DNA of 64,000 nt, from positions 565,501-629,500 of the forward strand of contig VCAZ01000132.1 of NCBI GenBank assembly GCA_005784505.1, written 5' to 3'. This document shows positions 24,590-37,127 of the stretch, piece by piece. Each line of letters opens with the position of its first letter. Within the stretch, counting starts at the first letter, position 1. This stretch comes from Bagarius yarrelli. Taxonomy: Eukaryota > Chordata > Actinopteri > Siluriformes > Sisoridae. The notes under the pieces were generated by a model that saw nothing but the letters and a program-made list of their open reading frames with translations, searched no databases and was not told where the DNA came from. A program made the translations under genes and the position numbers.

Positions 24590-25262
24590 ATCCCCTGCTA
24601 GTTCTGTACATTTGCCCATTGACAAAGAAATGACCAGTCTATACTTTTAATCGTTTATTCTTACAGTGAGAGACAGAATAACAACAAAAACATCCAGAAA
24701 AAAAAAAGAATTAAAAAAAAAAAAGTTTGTATCGTGCAAACTTTATCGTCGTGCAAAGTTTATCATGTGAAATAAGTATTTAATCCCCTGTTAATCAGCA
24801 CATTTTTGGCTCCCAGGTGTCTTTTATGCAGGTAAGGAGCTGAGATCACGAGCACTCTCTTCAAGGCACTCTCTTAAAGGCACTTCCTTAAAGGCACTCT
24901 CTTAAGGGGATTGCTCATAATCGCAGCTTTTTACCTGTCCACATAAGCAATCAATCAATCAGATTTCAATCAGCTTGGTGAGAAGTTAACAGTTGTTGAG
25001 ATTATTTACAAATGGAGGAAACACAAAATAACTGTCAGTCTCCCTCTGTCTTGGGCTCCACGCAAGTTCTCACCTTGTCTGAATTTTACCAATGAACATC
25101 TAAATGATTCAGAGAAGAACTGGGTGAAAGTATTGTGGTCAGATAAGACCAACATCAAGTTTTTTGGCATCAACTCAACTCGTCCTGTTTAGAGAAGGAC
25201 GGAATGCTGCCAATGACCCCAGGAAAACTGTCCTCACTGTCAAACATGTTACATGTTGACCC
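24590..25262 (+). mobile_element. Tc1-like transposon relic, end plus transposase fragment
   Basis: Starts with TTGATCCCCTGCTAGTTCTG and TGACAAAGAAATGACCAGTC, then CAGGTGTCTTTTATGCAGGT. Arms at 24831-24856 and 24913-24945 can fold on each other around AAGGCACTCTCTT repeats. The right part reads, in frames broken by changes, as transposase (GAAGGACGGAATGCTGCCAA, coding the RRNAA-type motif). It stops at about 25262. Confidence 0.6.
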
Positions 25263-25505
25263 TGCAAATGGTTCTGCATTCTTGGGAAATGGTAAGTGTG
25301 TTTGAATTCTGCTTTATGTGTCACCTTGGGTAGGCTGATCTTAGCCACCCGTGCGGCAGGATTGATTACCAGTTCCAAAGCCGATCTGCACAAGTCGTGA
25401 CAATTGGCCAGATAGTTGAACTGAACTTTAGGAGGATTTTTGAAAGAGGGGCGTTCCCAAAGCAGTCTCATTCCCGCTCTCAGGAACTAAGGTTATTACT
25501 GTAAT
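25262..25505 (+). mobile_element. possible DIRS-like element terminus
   Basis: CTCATTCCCGCTCTCAGGAA, then CTAAGGTTATTACTGTAATC, resembles the short terminal sequence of fish DIRS retrotransposons. It abuts the Tc1 relic. Assignment is by memory of the family's end and is weak. Confidence 0.35.
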
Positions 25506-27114
25506 CAGACACATTTCCCGAATCACTCTTCATTGTCTTTGTGTCATAATAGTTATTTGTGCAAATTGAACAAATCGTTCATAACGATACATTACTACTT
25601 ATTTTGTAGTAAGTAACGTATATTCTTAGGGGAAATGTATCAGAGTAAAATATACATTTTATTTAGGAAATGTAAATTAAAAATAAGTTAGAAATATAAA
25701 ACTCAAATTATTACTTTGTTACATTACACATTTGGTTCTCATTTTACGAAAAAAAACCTTCTTAACATTACCTATTTTCTTAAAAATGAGGAAGGTGAAT
25801 ATTCCAAAATGTTGTAAAGCCTTTAAACCACAAAACAGTATTGCATCATTCTCTTAAAAGGCATTGACAGCGTTTACATGGTAAAAGTCCAAGGTTATGT
25901 ATAAACACTTAAAATACTACTCTAATACATATGAAAACAGCAATAATGTTTAAAATGCAACTAAAACCATGTTTATATAAAGTTATTATTACAAAAAAGT
26001 ACAAAAATACTTTTAAAAGGTATCCTTAGATTAAAAATATTTTTAAAAAATAGCCAACCATTGTGCCAATGACATAACTCAATAGAACATTTCATATTTA
26101 AATTCCAAATGTCATAAATGACTTTTTATGACTTGCCTTGTAGTGTCAAAATTTGGCATGTCAACGAGCTCCATACTTCATGCTCATACAGCTGATTAAA
26201 ATGACTGACCATCTTCCCTAAACCAGTGAACTTTTACCCAAAAAGCTGTTGACCAATTATAAACCTAGTGGCTCCTCAAATAGGTGGGGGCTTGAAACAC
26301 TGAATAAAAGAATTAACTATAGTGTTTTTTTTAAAAGAAAAGTCCTTGGCTTTTCCTGTTCTGTTTTTATCCTACAAAGTTTTAAATGAAATTGTATTCT
26401 AGTCTGTGACCTATTAAAACAGTATCAGTTTAGAATTCACCTCTTTTAAATCGCTCAGAATAAGGACGTTTTGACAAATGTCAGTGATGTAGGAGTAAAA
26501 GATTCCCTCGAGTAGTAACACACCTCGCAATCTCTAATGTATTTCTAAATCATAAAATGACTATAAAAATCTTCCCTTTGCCAACGCCAAAAAGGCAAAT
26601 TCTCAATTTTTAGTTAGTTATTCCACTATAGTTACCCTTGATTGAATACCTGCCAGCAATTTGCACACAATTTGTCCTTAACTATCCTTACGTGATCACA
26701 AGCATATCTAATATTTTATCTCTCTCTGTCTCTCTCTCTCTCACACTACACATGTTCATCCTAAGTGCAAATGATCCTGACTGCTTTTTTTTTTTTTTTA
26801 GACCTGCATGATCCATCCCAATACCCCTACTTTTGGTTGGAGTCTTATTATTTGGAGGATGAGCCACATGCACAGCCTGGAGATGTATAAAACTGCTGTT
26901 AATAGTACCACTTGGGCACCATAGCAGTGACTCTAAACTGCCATTTCTCTGGTTAGTTTCGCATTTAGGTTCACACTATCATTGAACGGTTGTCTTTAAC
27001 TAAAAGGAACTAAATAGTTACACACAAAAACTTTTTTAAATAAAATAGTGCAGTTTTACTACCTTCAATAGGGTTAGGGTTAACCCTCGCATGTAAATCT
27101 GTTACCCTCTTGCA
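25506..27114. other. intergenic, no gene seen
   Basis: AT-rich sequence upstream of mcoln2 with a (TC)n microsatellite at about 26711-26743. The missing first exon of mcoln2 could lie in 22660-27500, but no candidate with a matching donor and a mucolipin-like peptide was recognised. Confidence 0.4.
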
Positions 27115-27225
27115 GGTTAAGGGCCTTCCTCAGGGGTCCAGCAGTGGAAGCTTGGTGGTGCTGGAAATCAAAACCCGATCTTCCAAATAGCAGTCCAACA
27201 CCTTACCACTGAGCCACTTTATAAC
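27115..27225 (+). mobile_element. SINE-like interspersed repeat, partial
   Basis: GGTTAAGGGCCTTCCTCAGG, GGTCCAGCAGTGGAAGCTT and AGTCCAACACCTTACCACTG match the central and right parts of the copy at 23225. Confidence 0.5.
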
Positions 27226-27499
27226 CTCATTAATATATCTCTCCTCAACACCATCCCCCAAAATTGCCCACCTAGGATATTTAAACTGGGCCTGCATGGA
27301 TGGCAACAAAATTACTCTTTACCAACAAAAACTGAAGAGTGTCTACCAAATGACCGCAAGGAATTTAAAAAAATTTCCATCCAACTGTAAAAATGTGACA
27401 TACAGGAGACTTTGTTGTTATGGCAAGGTTAATACACGTTCATATTTCAAAAGTAATTAAATAAGCTGAAATCATTTTGATTTCCTTTTTGTTGATTTT

Positions 27500-29740
27500 C
27501 TGAAATAACTACCTGTTTAAATAAAGTGGGTCACAGCCTTGGGTCGAAGCGTCCGTCGTGATGAACGTGTGACATCACTGCTGGGTTGTACCAATACACA
27601 ATGAGCATGCTGTTCCGCTTCCAGGCTTTTGCCAGGAGCCGAGCTTTTAGCCAAAACTGCAGTGGTCTCATATGCAGGAGCCCTCTGTGACAGCGGCTGA
27701 TGCTGAAACCAACAGACCCAAAAGCCTCTGAAAGGTCGCCAAGCATGCATAGCTGTGCTGAAGGTGGAGAAGATGACGGCTCTGCGCTGCTGAGACAGGC
27801 AAGCAGGCATCTCCAGTGAGTCGAAACATACTTTCAGATATGTTGTAGACTGACTCAGTTTGATGACGCTCTTTTGCACAGCCCCATCGACTTTAAGTGG
27901 TGGGAGAGCGCGTACATGTGGTTGACTAACACCTGCCGCGAGTGGGCTAGGATCCCGCTCAGTCAGAGAGGAAGAAACACTGCATCCATGCATTTGGAAA
28001 ATACACGCGGCGCTAGACCCAACCCAAGGAAGGGCTGTGTACTGGCATGCCACTCCTTCGAAGGCGAACCAGAGAAAATGCCGGTGATGCTGGGCAATCT
28101 GAACGTGGAAGTAAGTATCCTTTAAGTCCGGGGTCGCGAACCAGTCCCAGGAGCGTATCTGTTCCAGGATCTGTTTTAACGTTAACATCCTGAGCATTTG
28201 CAAAGCGCTCTGTTGACCAGTCTTAGATCCAAAATCAGTTGAAACCCTCCTGTCTGTTTGAGAAACAAGAAGTAAAGACTGTAGAAACCTGTATGATTTT
28301 TAAAACCCAGCGGACACCCCTGGAATGGCCCTCCAGACTTCCTCGAACTGATTTAGCGGTCTCAGCTGCTCGAGCACTAAGAGACCATGCCTGTGCCGAG
28401 CATATTGATTCAGCGCACGTGTATCCCCAGTGTCTATACGAGGCTGGGAGCAGCTGTTTAATGTGAGAGGAGTAAATTGCCTTTTTGTGACAGTGTGAGA
28501 ATTTATTGCAATCCTAATTAAGTGAAAAAGCACAGACCCACACTCTCGAGCTCGTGCAGCATGCTGAACTCTGCGGAGCTTGTGAGCTGGGGCTTTGAAC
28601 TCCTCCCTCTCCTCGCCGGCATCAGGAAGAAGGTTTAGTGGCCACAGCAGCTTCATCTCTGGTCACGCCTTGTCTTCCCCAGGGCTGGCCACTTCCTCGT
28701 TCTCACCTCTGGCTCACGACAGGATGCAGCAGCCACGTTCATCTCTCTCAGGTGCGGGGCACCTGCATCAGATGGTGCGTGAGACGTCGCCGGCTGCTGC
28801 TAAGAAGCCCTTCTGAACATTGTGTGCCTTTTACCTTGGCTTGCTTCTGTACCTCAGTGAAACGCTCCACTATTGTACCCACGGCGTCGCCGAAGAGGCC
28901 GGAGTGGGAAATGGGGGCATTAAGAAAGGAGAACCACCAAGAAAGCCATGGACCAGCTGATCACTTGTTTTGTCTTTTGTCCTGAAGAGGTTTGGCCTGG
29001 GATACCTGGAGCATCGCCATAGCATGAAGAGCAGATATACTTTATCCGCAAAGTTCACCATGGCTCTGCATGGCTTAAAATGCAGGCTGCCGCTGGCGCC
29101 GAGAGTCTTCAATCAAGAAAGGCACAAGTGGATGGCACTGATGACCTAGGGGCAGCCTGACAGCAGCTGGAGGACAGGTACCAAGAGTCCAGCTTGCTTC
29201 TAGCTGGCTTAGCTGGGGGGTTTCAGGTGAGCTTTAGCTGCTAAAAGGAATCCTTATTGTCGTGCCGATTCTTTCCTTTTCTAAATCACCTCTTTTCGAG
29301 GCAGACACAGACATAGTGTGGTCTTCGTAGACGAAAGAAAGAATGTCTGCTAACTCCAGCGATGGTGGCATTTCTCTGCAAAAGATATAGGAGTTGCTGG
29401 ACCCGTGCCAGGTCGCTTGCGGTCGGGCAGGAACCGCCAACGGCACGTCGGCTGTGACAGTTCCTAACCCTAAGCTGCTGCATGCTATGTTGCGGCCACA
29501 GGCAGATACAGACAGTGCGGGCAGTCAGCGTCGTTCAACGCCGCGTCTGCGTGAGCCACTCCCAGGCACGGGACGCAGTGGCCGTGGCTGTCCGGTGGCT
29601 CTATCAGGCCCGGACGGGAAGCACAAAATACTATCGTCTTTTTCAGAAATTTTGCTCTTTTCTGAAAATTTATCTTTCCAGAGGAAATTGCTCTTTCGTG
29701 AAGGATTCCCATCGCGGATGCTCAGCAATGTCAAGTGAAG
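27500..29740 (-). mobile_element. DIRS-like (tyrosine-recombinase) retrotransposon relic
   Basis: Read on the minus strand, the 5' part (29485-29712) encodes CVPCLGVAHADAALNDADC, typical of the cysteine-bearing first protein of fish DIRS elements. The 3' part (27517-28203) encodes MLTLKQILEQI, DLKDTYFHVQI and FLWFAFEGVACQY, the palm-domain start of a DIRS reverse transcriptase. Frames are broken between these parts. RNase H and tyrosine recombinase were not found, so the element is truncated at its 3' end. Confidence 0.75.
27517..28203 (-). pseudogene. DIRS-like reverse transcriptase fragment
   Basis: An open frame of 228 residues. The first 60 match the order of DIRS reverse transcriptase motifs (MLTLKQIL, the aspartate in DLKDTYF, FAFEGVACQY). 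After LPWVGSSAACIFQM the frame departs from the expected sequence, consistent with a frameshift. The start ATG is internal to the ancestral gene. Not a host gene. Confidence 0.65.
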
Positions 29741-32700
29741 CTAGAAAGGGAACTTGATGGAGAACTGGTTAGTGTGAAAGAGGCTACAAAATAAGCACAC
29801 TAGTTTTTTTTACAGCCTAAAGTTTTAAATAACGATAAGCATTTAAAAACGTAGGTTATCCGACAATCCCAACATGTCACATTTACTTTTAAACATAATT
29901 TTTACTTCTTATAGAGAAATCATTTTATTCCCTCTAAAACTCTTGTGAAACCCGAGGCCTGTGGGAGGAAAACACACATCTGAATTGTGTGTGGACTTTT
30001 AATTGTGATTCACTTGTTAAAGCCAAATCCTAAAATGCTTAACATGCTACAGACCTGTAAATGCAGCATGCTGGGAAAAGAAATGCCAAGAGGATGAGAG
30101 ACAGGAGAGTAAGGTCATATAGGCTCATAGCAGAAATAATTATTTTATTATTTGTTATTTGTTATGGTGTAATGTTATGTTATGGTGTTCAATTTTGGTA
30201 TTTGGAGTTAAGGTACTTTTATTTTTTTGCAACTGAGACAAGACGTAAAATAGAACTCAGAGGTGCAGTTGATTTACATTACCAACAATAAAGCAAACTA
30301 AACATGGCTAGAATAAACATGAACAAAAACAAACACTAGCTTGAACAGGAACATTGAAGTAAAACACAAAAGAATCAACCACCAGAAAAAAGGGAAACAC
30401 AAGGGCTAAAAACACACACTGAACACATTACCTAAACAGAACACGCCTAAACACAATAATCAACACATCACAACAAACCAATGAAAACTAGACACAAGGA
30501 CAAGGGGAAAGCACATGACAAGACGACATGAGGACAAAACAGGAAATAAACAAAGCATAAACAAGAACATGACTAGGGTAGCTTAGTTGGCTAGCATAGC
30601 ATAAAACATAACATAAAACATAAAATGTTTGATTAGATAAAGTTTTTTTAAAGAAAGTCCTTATTCTATTTTTTAAAACTAAAGTTAAAGCATGTATGAA
30701 CATCTGTACATACATAAATTATTTAACTTCGCTACATTTGTTTTTTACAAAAAGTGCAAAGTACAAAAGAAAAATCCATAAATTCTTTTGTAAGATTCAT
30801 GAGCCAGTCATGTTGCTAGCCAACAATAATGGCTTTTTAAAAAAATACAGACCTGGCACCGCATGGCGTCTGTTTACATTTAGAAAAAACGCATCCAAAA
30901 AGTGCAGTGTTTGCAGAGGTACCAACAGATCCTGTGATGAGGATGACACTGATGACGATGATAAGCATTCCTGGCCACATCTTTTTTTTACTATTTAGTT
31001 TCAGAAGCAGTAACGAGTAAAAGCATCATTATAAGCATCCACTAAATTTGGTGAGCCAGATCAGAGGCAGTTTAACTGTACACAGTCTGTTTTCATTAAT
31101 AACTGTCTTTGGGTCTGCTTCACTGATGTCACTTTCTGTGCTTGTACCTCTCTCCATTTACTCACTGTGGGAATAAAAAGCAGAGTCAATTAGCATTCTA
31201 ATTTTTCACAGGTGCACCTAATTTCCCTGCTCTCTTTCCTCTTAATTCACTTTATAAAATATTAAAAAAAATATATATAACTTTTAGGATGTAAAGCATT
31301 TGTTGTAGGATTATATCATATACCAACTTAGACATTGTCAGATAGGGCAAGGACTGGTTTTTTTCCTCAAAGATAATAAAATTCTTTAGTTAATTGCCTT
31401 CAAGTTTCAGTGAAACCTCCTTATGTAAAAATATGAATGTATTCTATGTCTAATGTAATGAAGTAATGAAACTAATGTTTAAAACAGTAGATAGAAGATA
31501 TAGATTTAGTCAGAAACCCAAAATATACCATGTTAATGGATATAACACAGGTTTAATCACAACAATGTTATTGTGTAAAATTATTATTTAAATGTATTTA
31601 GTTTCAAATCGGAAGTATCTGACATGTAACAGCAATACTGTGTTTAATATTAAATTAATTTTACTTTTGAGTTAAATTAACAAGTCAGTAGAGTTACGAG
31701 TGTAGAAGAGTTAGAGACAACAGTAGAATGTAGCAACGGGACCGGCCAAGTTGTGGCCAAGTGAGATCACAACCCTCGCTGCCATGCCCAGCGGGCCAGG
31801 ACAAAACTGCTCTCACAGCAAGCATCAAGAATTGCTACCCGCATCAGGTTGTACAAGTAACCATTTCATTCACAAGTTGCATTTTCAAGTTGACACTCTC
31901 TCTCTCTTTCTTCTGTCTTTTCTGTCTTCCATTTGTTTTATTTATTTATTTATTTATTTATAATTGCCTGACCAATCCTTCATGATTTACAAGCGTCTGA
32001 TAAGCATTTGCGCCTGTTTAAACTAAATTATTAATAAATAAATTAAATATGCTTCATTCTGAATACTTAGACATTTTTTTTTAAAGTTAGACAGTTTTTA
32101 TAAATACAGATTAAAGAAATTCTGAACATGGGATTCAATGTTAAAAAATTCAAACTGCAGAAGCCAGATCCTATAGAAAGTAGGTCAGAGGTCATCCACC
32201 GGCAAAAGTGGATAATCACTTATCAATAAATCAATAAATGATTCTTAAACATTTATGGTTTAATATTTATTTTAGGATAGTTTTCCCAGACTGTGAAACA
32301 TTTGTCTAAGCGATCTCTGGGGGTTTTCTCTGTGTGATTATGTCACTGTGACTATGAAATGTTTTTTGAGCTTAAGATTTACATATCGTGAACAGTGACA
32401 TAACTACAATTGTGCAATAGTCTGACTCGCTGGCAGAGGCAGTCCCACGGTGGCAGAGCAGTTGCGTGGGTACACTGGTTATCACACAAGTGCAGGCAGA
32501 CAAGCGAGATGAAGAGATGGAGAATAAGCTTATGTTAAATGTATCAACTTAAATTTTAAAAAACCAGATAGCTAAGAAATACAGTATATAAAAGATTAAA
32601 GCATAAATGCCAGAAAGCAATGACTGTCATTTTAACTTTTAAACTCAATGAGCAGGTAAATGTCTGACCAAAGACAAGGGATAGAGACGCTAGTCCAGTT

Positions 32701-33299
32701 CGCTAGCAAAACTATAGCCTTTTACCTCCACTTTATTTAGTGACTTCTTACTGGACCCACAGATTTACTAGGGCGAGCGATGGCCTATGGATTATTACAC
32801 ATGGCTGGATTTGGCCTGGACAGAACGTTAATTTAACAGACACTGGAATTACTGTAGACTTTATTAAATTTGATACTTTTTATAAAGGCAAAACAGGGCC
32901 TGTAGAACATTATTCTGGCAAATAATTCTGGCCGTTGCTGGGCCGGTGTCTGGGCATGTGTGGTTTTACCAGAGTTAAAAAATACTACAATTACCCCAAA
33001 AAAAACTGTTAAACTCCAGGGAGGATTTTACATGGGATCATTTGTATGGTCTTTATTTTGATTTTAAACCCTCATACCAGTCATTGGATTGTTCTGCTTT
33101 TCGTGCCTTTTATATTTGCAATAGTTTTTTCATCATGCTTAGACTTGTTACTGTTATTAAGGTAAATGTGACTATATACATAATATATAGCATATACACA
33201 CTTACACAATAATATTCAATCCCACAAGTGCACCTGTGTGTAAGTGTACTACATTGCATAAATGTAGGCAGAGACAAAGAGAAAAAAACATGCAACAAT
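29741..33299. other. intergenic, repeats and no confirmed gene
   Basis: Holds the reverse-complement relative of the 13290 repeat (30300-30640) and a TTTA microsatellite (about 31937-31961). There is also a short minus-strand frame with a hydrophobic N-terminus (30837-30980), treated as a finding. No recognisable gene. Confidence 0.5.
30300..30640 (-). repeat. interspersed repeat related to 13290-13680
   Basis: On the minus strand it reads CATGTTCTTGTTTATGC, TCATGTGCTTTCCCCTTGTC and TTTCATTGGTTTG, ahead of GCTATGCTAGCC. The composition and several words match the 13290 copy. Likely a decayed fish LTR or similar, not resolved. Confidence 0.4.
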
Positions 33300-33990
33300 T
33301 CAGTTCAGTTTTATTTGTATAACAATTTAACAATAGACATTGTCTCAAAAAAGCTTCACAATTTTTAAAAAATAACTTATTTTAAATTTAACTTAACTTT
33401 ATCGCAGGTGAGCCCTGCAGTTAATGCAGCGGCGGTGGCATGAATAAACTTTGATAGTGTGTGATTATAGAAAATGTACCATTTACAACTGCATTTTACA
33501 AACCAGCAAAGTTTTCTATGCTAATTTCTTCCTGCTGAAGCCAATAAATGCCCAATGATATACACTCAATGAAGGAAATCCAAGCAAAGATTGACCATGA
33601 CAACAGCAGCTTTGAGGCACCAGTAGCAATGAGCACCTCCAAAAGATGAGACCACAAGCGGAAACAGAGCATTCGAATGGATTAGGACGGTCAGGAGCAA
33701 AAGCTTGGGAGCAGCATGTATACAACAGAGAGACAGATCGAGAGAAAGAAAGGGAGATATGATCTTAAAGTAAATGAAAAGAACATTGATCATCGTGTGC
33801 AAATTCAATACAGGAACTTTGGCAGGACTAGATATGAAAGCATAACTACAACAAGAGAGGGGAAAGGTGGCGCAAATATGATGGCTTCCTGAAACACAAA
33901 GCAGCCAGCCACTCTTTAGTAATAGTAAAATTAAGTGAATGACAGCATTCAGACATCCCAGTTCACCAACAAATTAATGCCTTCAGATCT
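33300..33990 (+). mobile_element. common fish interspersed repeat (partial)
   Basis: Begins CAGTTCAGTTTTATTTGTAT, ACAATAGACATTGTCTCAAA and AGCTTCACA, the head of a repeat also present at 54690-55090. The following 600 bases are A-rich and only loosely recognisable as the same family. Confidence 0.4.
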
Positions 33991-34084
33991 GCTTTCTATA
34001 TTTTGTGTGTAAACAATAAGACATGAAGAATCAATAAACAATCGGCAGGCAGCCAGTTGGGGAGTTTCATCTATTCTATTTTCA

Positions 34085-34345
34085 GGGGCAGTGATGGCTC
34101 AAATGGTTAAGGTGCTGCCTTGTTGATCTGAAGACCAACAAGACCTGGGTTCAAGCCCCACCACCACCAGCCACCCACCGTTGGGTCCCTGAGAACCCTT
34201 AACCCTTGTCACCTCTGTGTCATAGCTGGCCCTGCACCCTGGCCCAATTTTAAGATAGTGTGAAAAAACTAATTTCACTCTGCTGTAAAAAAGTGTGACA
34301 AAATAAAGGCATTTACAGCATTTGGCAGACACCCTTATCCAGAGC
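34085..34345 (+). mobile_element. tRNA-derived SINE followed by a fragment of a second repeat
   Basis: GGCTCAAATGGTTAAGG is the box-A-like part and CTGGGTTCAAGCCCC the box-B-like part. Then come GGGTCCCTGAGAACCCTTAA and TCATAGCTGGCCCTGCACCC. From 34308, CATTTACAGCATTTGGCAGA begins the other SINE-like family. Same family as 11805 and 56163. Confidence 0.7.
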
Positions 34346-34849
34346 AACGTAAATTTATCTTATTTATACAATAAATACTTCCATACTTCAATACTTCCAC
34401 TTCCATTTACAATAATTCATATATTTGTAAATCTGATCCTGAAAAGATTCAGCGCCTCGCCAGCCACCAACTTTACCACATGTCACTTTACCTGATGGCA
34501 CTTACTGTGACATCTAGCATCTCACAATAAAAAGCATCTAGCCAGGTATGCCCCCCTCCGGTGCATCTCGGTGCATTTAGCAACAGCAGTCTACAGAATG
34601 TCAAAGTTAGCACAAAGTTTAAGGTTCCCTGAATTTTGGGTTTTCATTATCTGTAAGCCATAATCATCGAAATTTCAAAAAAGAAAGACTTAAGGTATTT
34701 CTCTTTAAGTGTAATGAATCTATATAATACATGCATTTTACTTTCTGAAATGAGTGACAAAAAATATTTACCTTTTTCGTGATATTCAAATTTTTGGAGA
34801 TGCACTTGTATGTTTTAGGCTTCTTTGTAATTTATGTTATTGTAAAGAC

Positions 34850-36880
34850 ACTAGGGGTCGCTTTTGGGAGCCTAAAGTACCTCTGATGTTTTTAAAAAGG
34901 CAGAATTTGCATGGATTGCCATGCCCTGGATATCCGGGTATAAATAAGACAGCCTTGCTTCTGTTCACTGGTTCTTTTTTTGCAGCCAAATGCAGCATCT
35001 CAAGAAGAAGCAAGCATTTTCCGATCACCTCTCTACATAAATTCCGACGCTCGAGAAGATAAAAAAGGTCAGCAGTCCTCCTTCGCAGCAAAAAGCAGGA
35101 TGTGCAAGACAACCACTGGATGCGTCGGTGACATGTGCAGCTGTGCCAGAGCAGAAAATTCCCCAGAGCAATTTGCCCTTTTTAAAAGAGCTTGACCATG
35201 ACAAGAAGAACGTGATTCCATATCTTCTCATTCGTGTGTTTCTGGGTGTCGGCGGATTGGCAGTAACGACTGGCACAATCGCTGTTTTCTGTGTTTGGGC
35301 CAAGTCCACAGAGAGACAGCTTTCAATCCCTGCGGGCAGCCTATTGCTCCATAGCTTTGGCATGCCGGTAAAGCCCCTGGAGGACCTCAAGAGGTTCTCT
35401 AGTGGCCTCAGTCCTAGGCAGATGCCGAAATCGCAGTCCTTCTGGCCTGGGCAACCAAGGTCATCAAGCTGGAGTGGCGACCTCCACCCTGCCTTGAGCG
35501 GTCGAGGCTGTGTGATTGGTTCCTGGAAGCAAGTCGCGACACTAAGCTGCGCCTGGCCCTGGTTTCTTTCTTCCTGGAGGTATATTCTCGCGCCATTCTC
35601 GGTCAGGTCCTGGTATACCAGCTCCTCAGCTCTCACCTCCCTTAAGGGGGGTCCAGCAAGGGGGTACACTTTTTCCCCCAAAATACCACCACCTGGCGGG
35701 GCTGTCCGCCTCTTCTATGTCACACACACGGCATGGTCAGCTCACCCTGACCGGGTGGCATCAGAACTGAGTTGGACACAGATGTTCTATCTCTGCTGGT
35801 CTGGATGCAGGGACCCAGCCACAAGGCCTACCTGAAGCATCTTGGTCAACCGAACAAGGTTCCTCATTTATCAGTGGTGCCAACAGCGGGCCCCACGGGG
35901 AAGATATGCTGTGGGTGTCAGGACATTTCACCCGAATATGGCATCTTTGCTTAGCCACAGCGAACCTGTCCAGGGTACATCAAATGTGGCTCCTGGAGCC
36001 ATTGGTGAGATATCTCAGGGCTTGGACGAGCCTCGCCAGGTTCTCCCGATGGCTCCTCAGGATCATTTGGCTGGGCTCTGCCACCCAGGTTCAGAGGCAT
36101 TCTGGTAACCTCAGTGTGAGGCATGAATTCCGCTGTCCTTCAGGCAAAGGTCACGTCCCTTCTCAGAGGTGCAATCAAGACTGTCCCACAGGATGAGATG
36201 AAGAAGGGGTTTTACAGCCTCTACTTCATTGTACCCAAGAAAGGTGGAGAAGCAGGCCAATTATGGACTTGAGGATGCTGAATCGAGCCCTTTACAATCT
36301 CCCATTTAGAATGTTAACCCTTAAGCACATATTAACATGCGTGAGACAGATATAGATATTGTAGATTTAGAACTGAAGGACTCGTACTGTCATGTATGGA
36401 TGCCTTCCAAGGCAGAGACTAGTCGTTTGGGTTGGCCTTCCAAGGACGAGCATATCAGCACATGGTTTTCCTCTTTAGGCTGTCCCTGTACCCGCGTGTT
36501 TTCATGAAGCTCGCAGAGGCTGCACTTTCCCCACTCAGGAAGGTAGGCATCCGCATCCTAAATTATCTCAACAACTGGCTAATTATAGCACACTCGTGAG
36601 AGGTTGTGGGTGTGCACAAGACATGGTGCTCCACCACTTAGCCCAGTTGGGGCTTCAGATCAACTGGGAAAAGAGCAATCCCTTCCAGGACCAGAGTATC
36701 TCTCAAGGCACATCTCTCTCAAGAGCGTGACCTCCTAGGGGGAACCTGACATTCCCCCTACTGGGCACTCTTTTGTCTGCTATGGAGGACAGCAGAAGGG
36801 GGATCTCACTCTGGATATTACTGGATAAGCTATTGCTTTGGCTGATTATTTTACTGCAGCTTTTATGTCAGGTTAAACCA
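34850..36880 (+). mobile_element. second DIRS-like retrotransposon relic, opposite orientation
   Basis: The 36000-36600 part encodes, across frameshifts, SLARFSRWLLRIIWLG (the conserved lead-in of DIRS second proteins), YFIVPKKGG, LRMLNRALYNLPFRMLTLKH and LKDSYCHVWMP, then a region with VFMKLAEAALSPLRK and LNYLNNWLIIAHS, the palm motifs; the usual YLDDW is YLNNW, so the catalytic aspartate pair is lost. The upstream part (35128-35950) is plausibly the first protein and linker but I cannot align it. At least four frame breaks. Confidence 0.7.
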
Positions 36881-37127
36881 GTATGACTAGTTTGGTTGTT
36901 TATAAAGATGTTTATATCGAATAAATACTACTCATAACAAATTCAAGTAGAATAACACCTGAAAGCTGTATGTTAACTTTTCCAAAGGGCTGCAGTTTCA
37001 GAAATATTTAAACCAGCCCATCTGACTCAATCAGTCATACTACTGTCACAGTCACAGAAATTACATTTTCCCTATTTAGATGTTTTATGTAACCCGAAGC
37101 ATTTTATATTTTACTCAACATACTCAC

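Noticed and set aside
25175..25471. 98-residue minus-strand frame
   Set aside because: It is antisense to a Tc1 transposase fragment and to a possible DIRS terminus, with no recognisable domain.
32740..32925. 61-residue plus-strand frame with many aromatic residues
   Set aside because: No similarity to a known domain that I can name, no splice sites of note and no repeated copy; too short to support.
34085..34160. tRNA gene suggested by box A and box B words
   Set aside because: The cloverleaf is not complete, and the same head is followed by the same SINE body at 11805 and 56163.
35025..35835. Overlapping long open frames on both strands as host genes
   Set aside because: They sit upstream of a decayed DIRS reverse transcriptase on the plus strand and show no splice structure. 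The long frames reflect local GC richness and retroelement coding bias.
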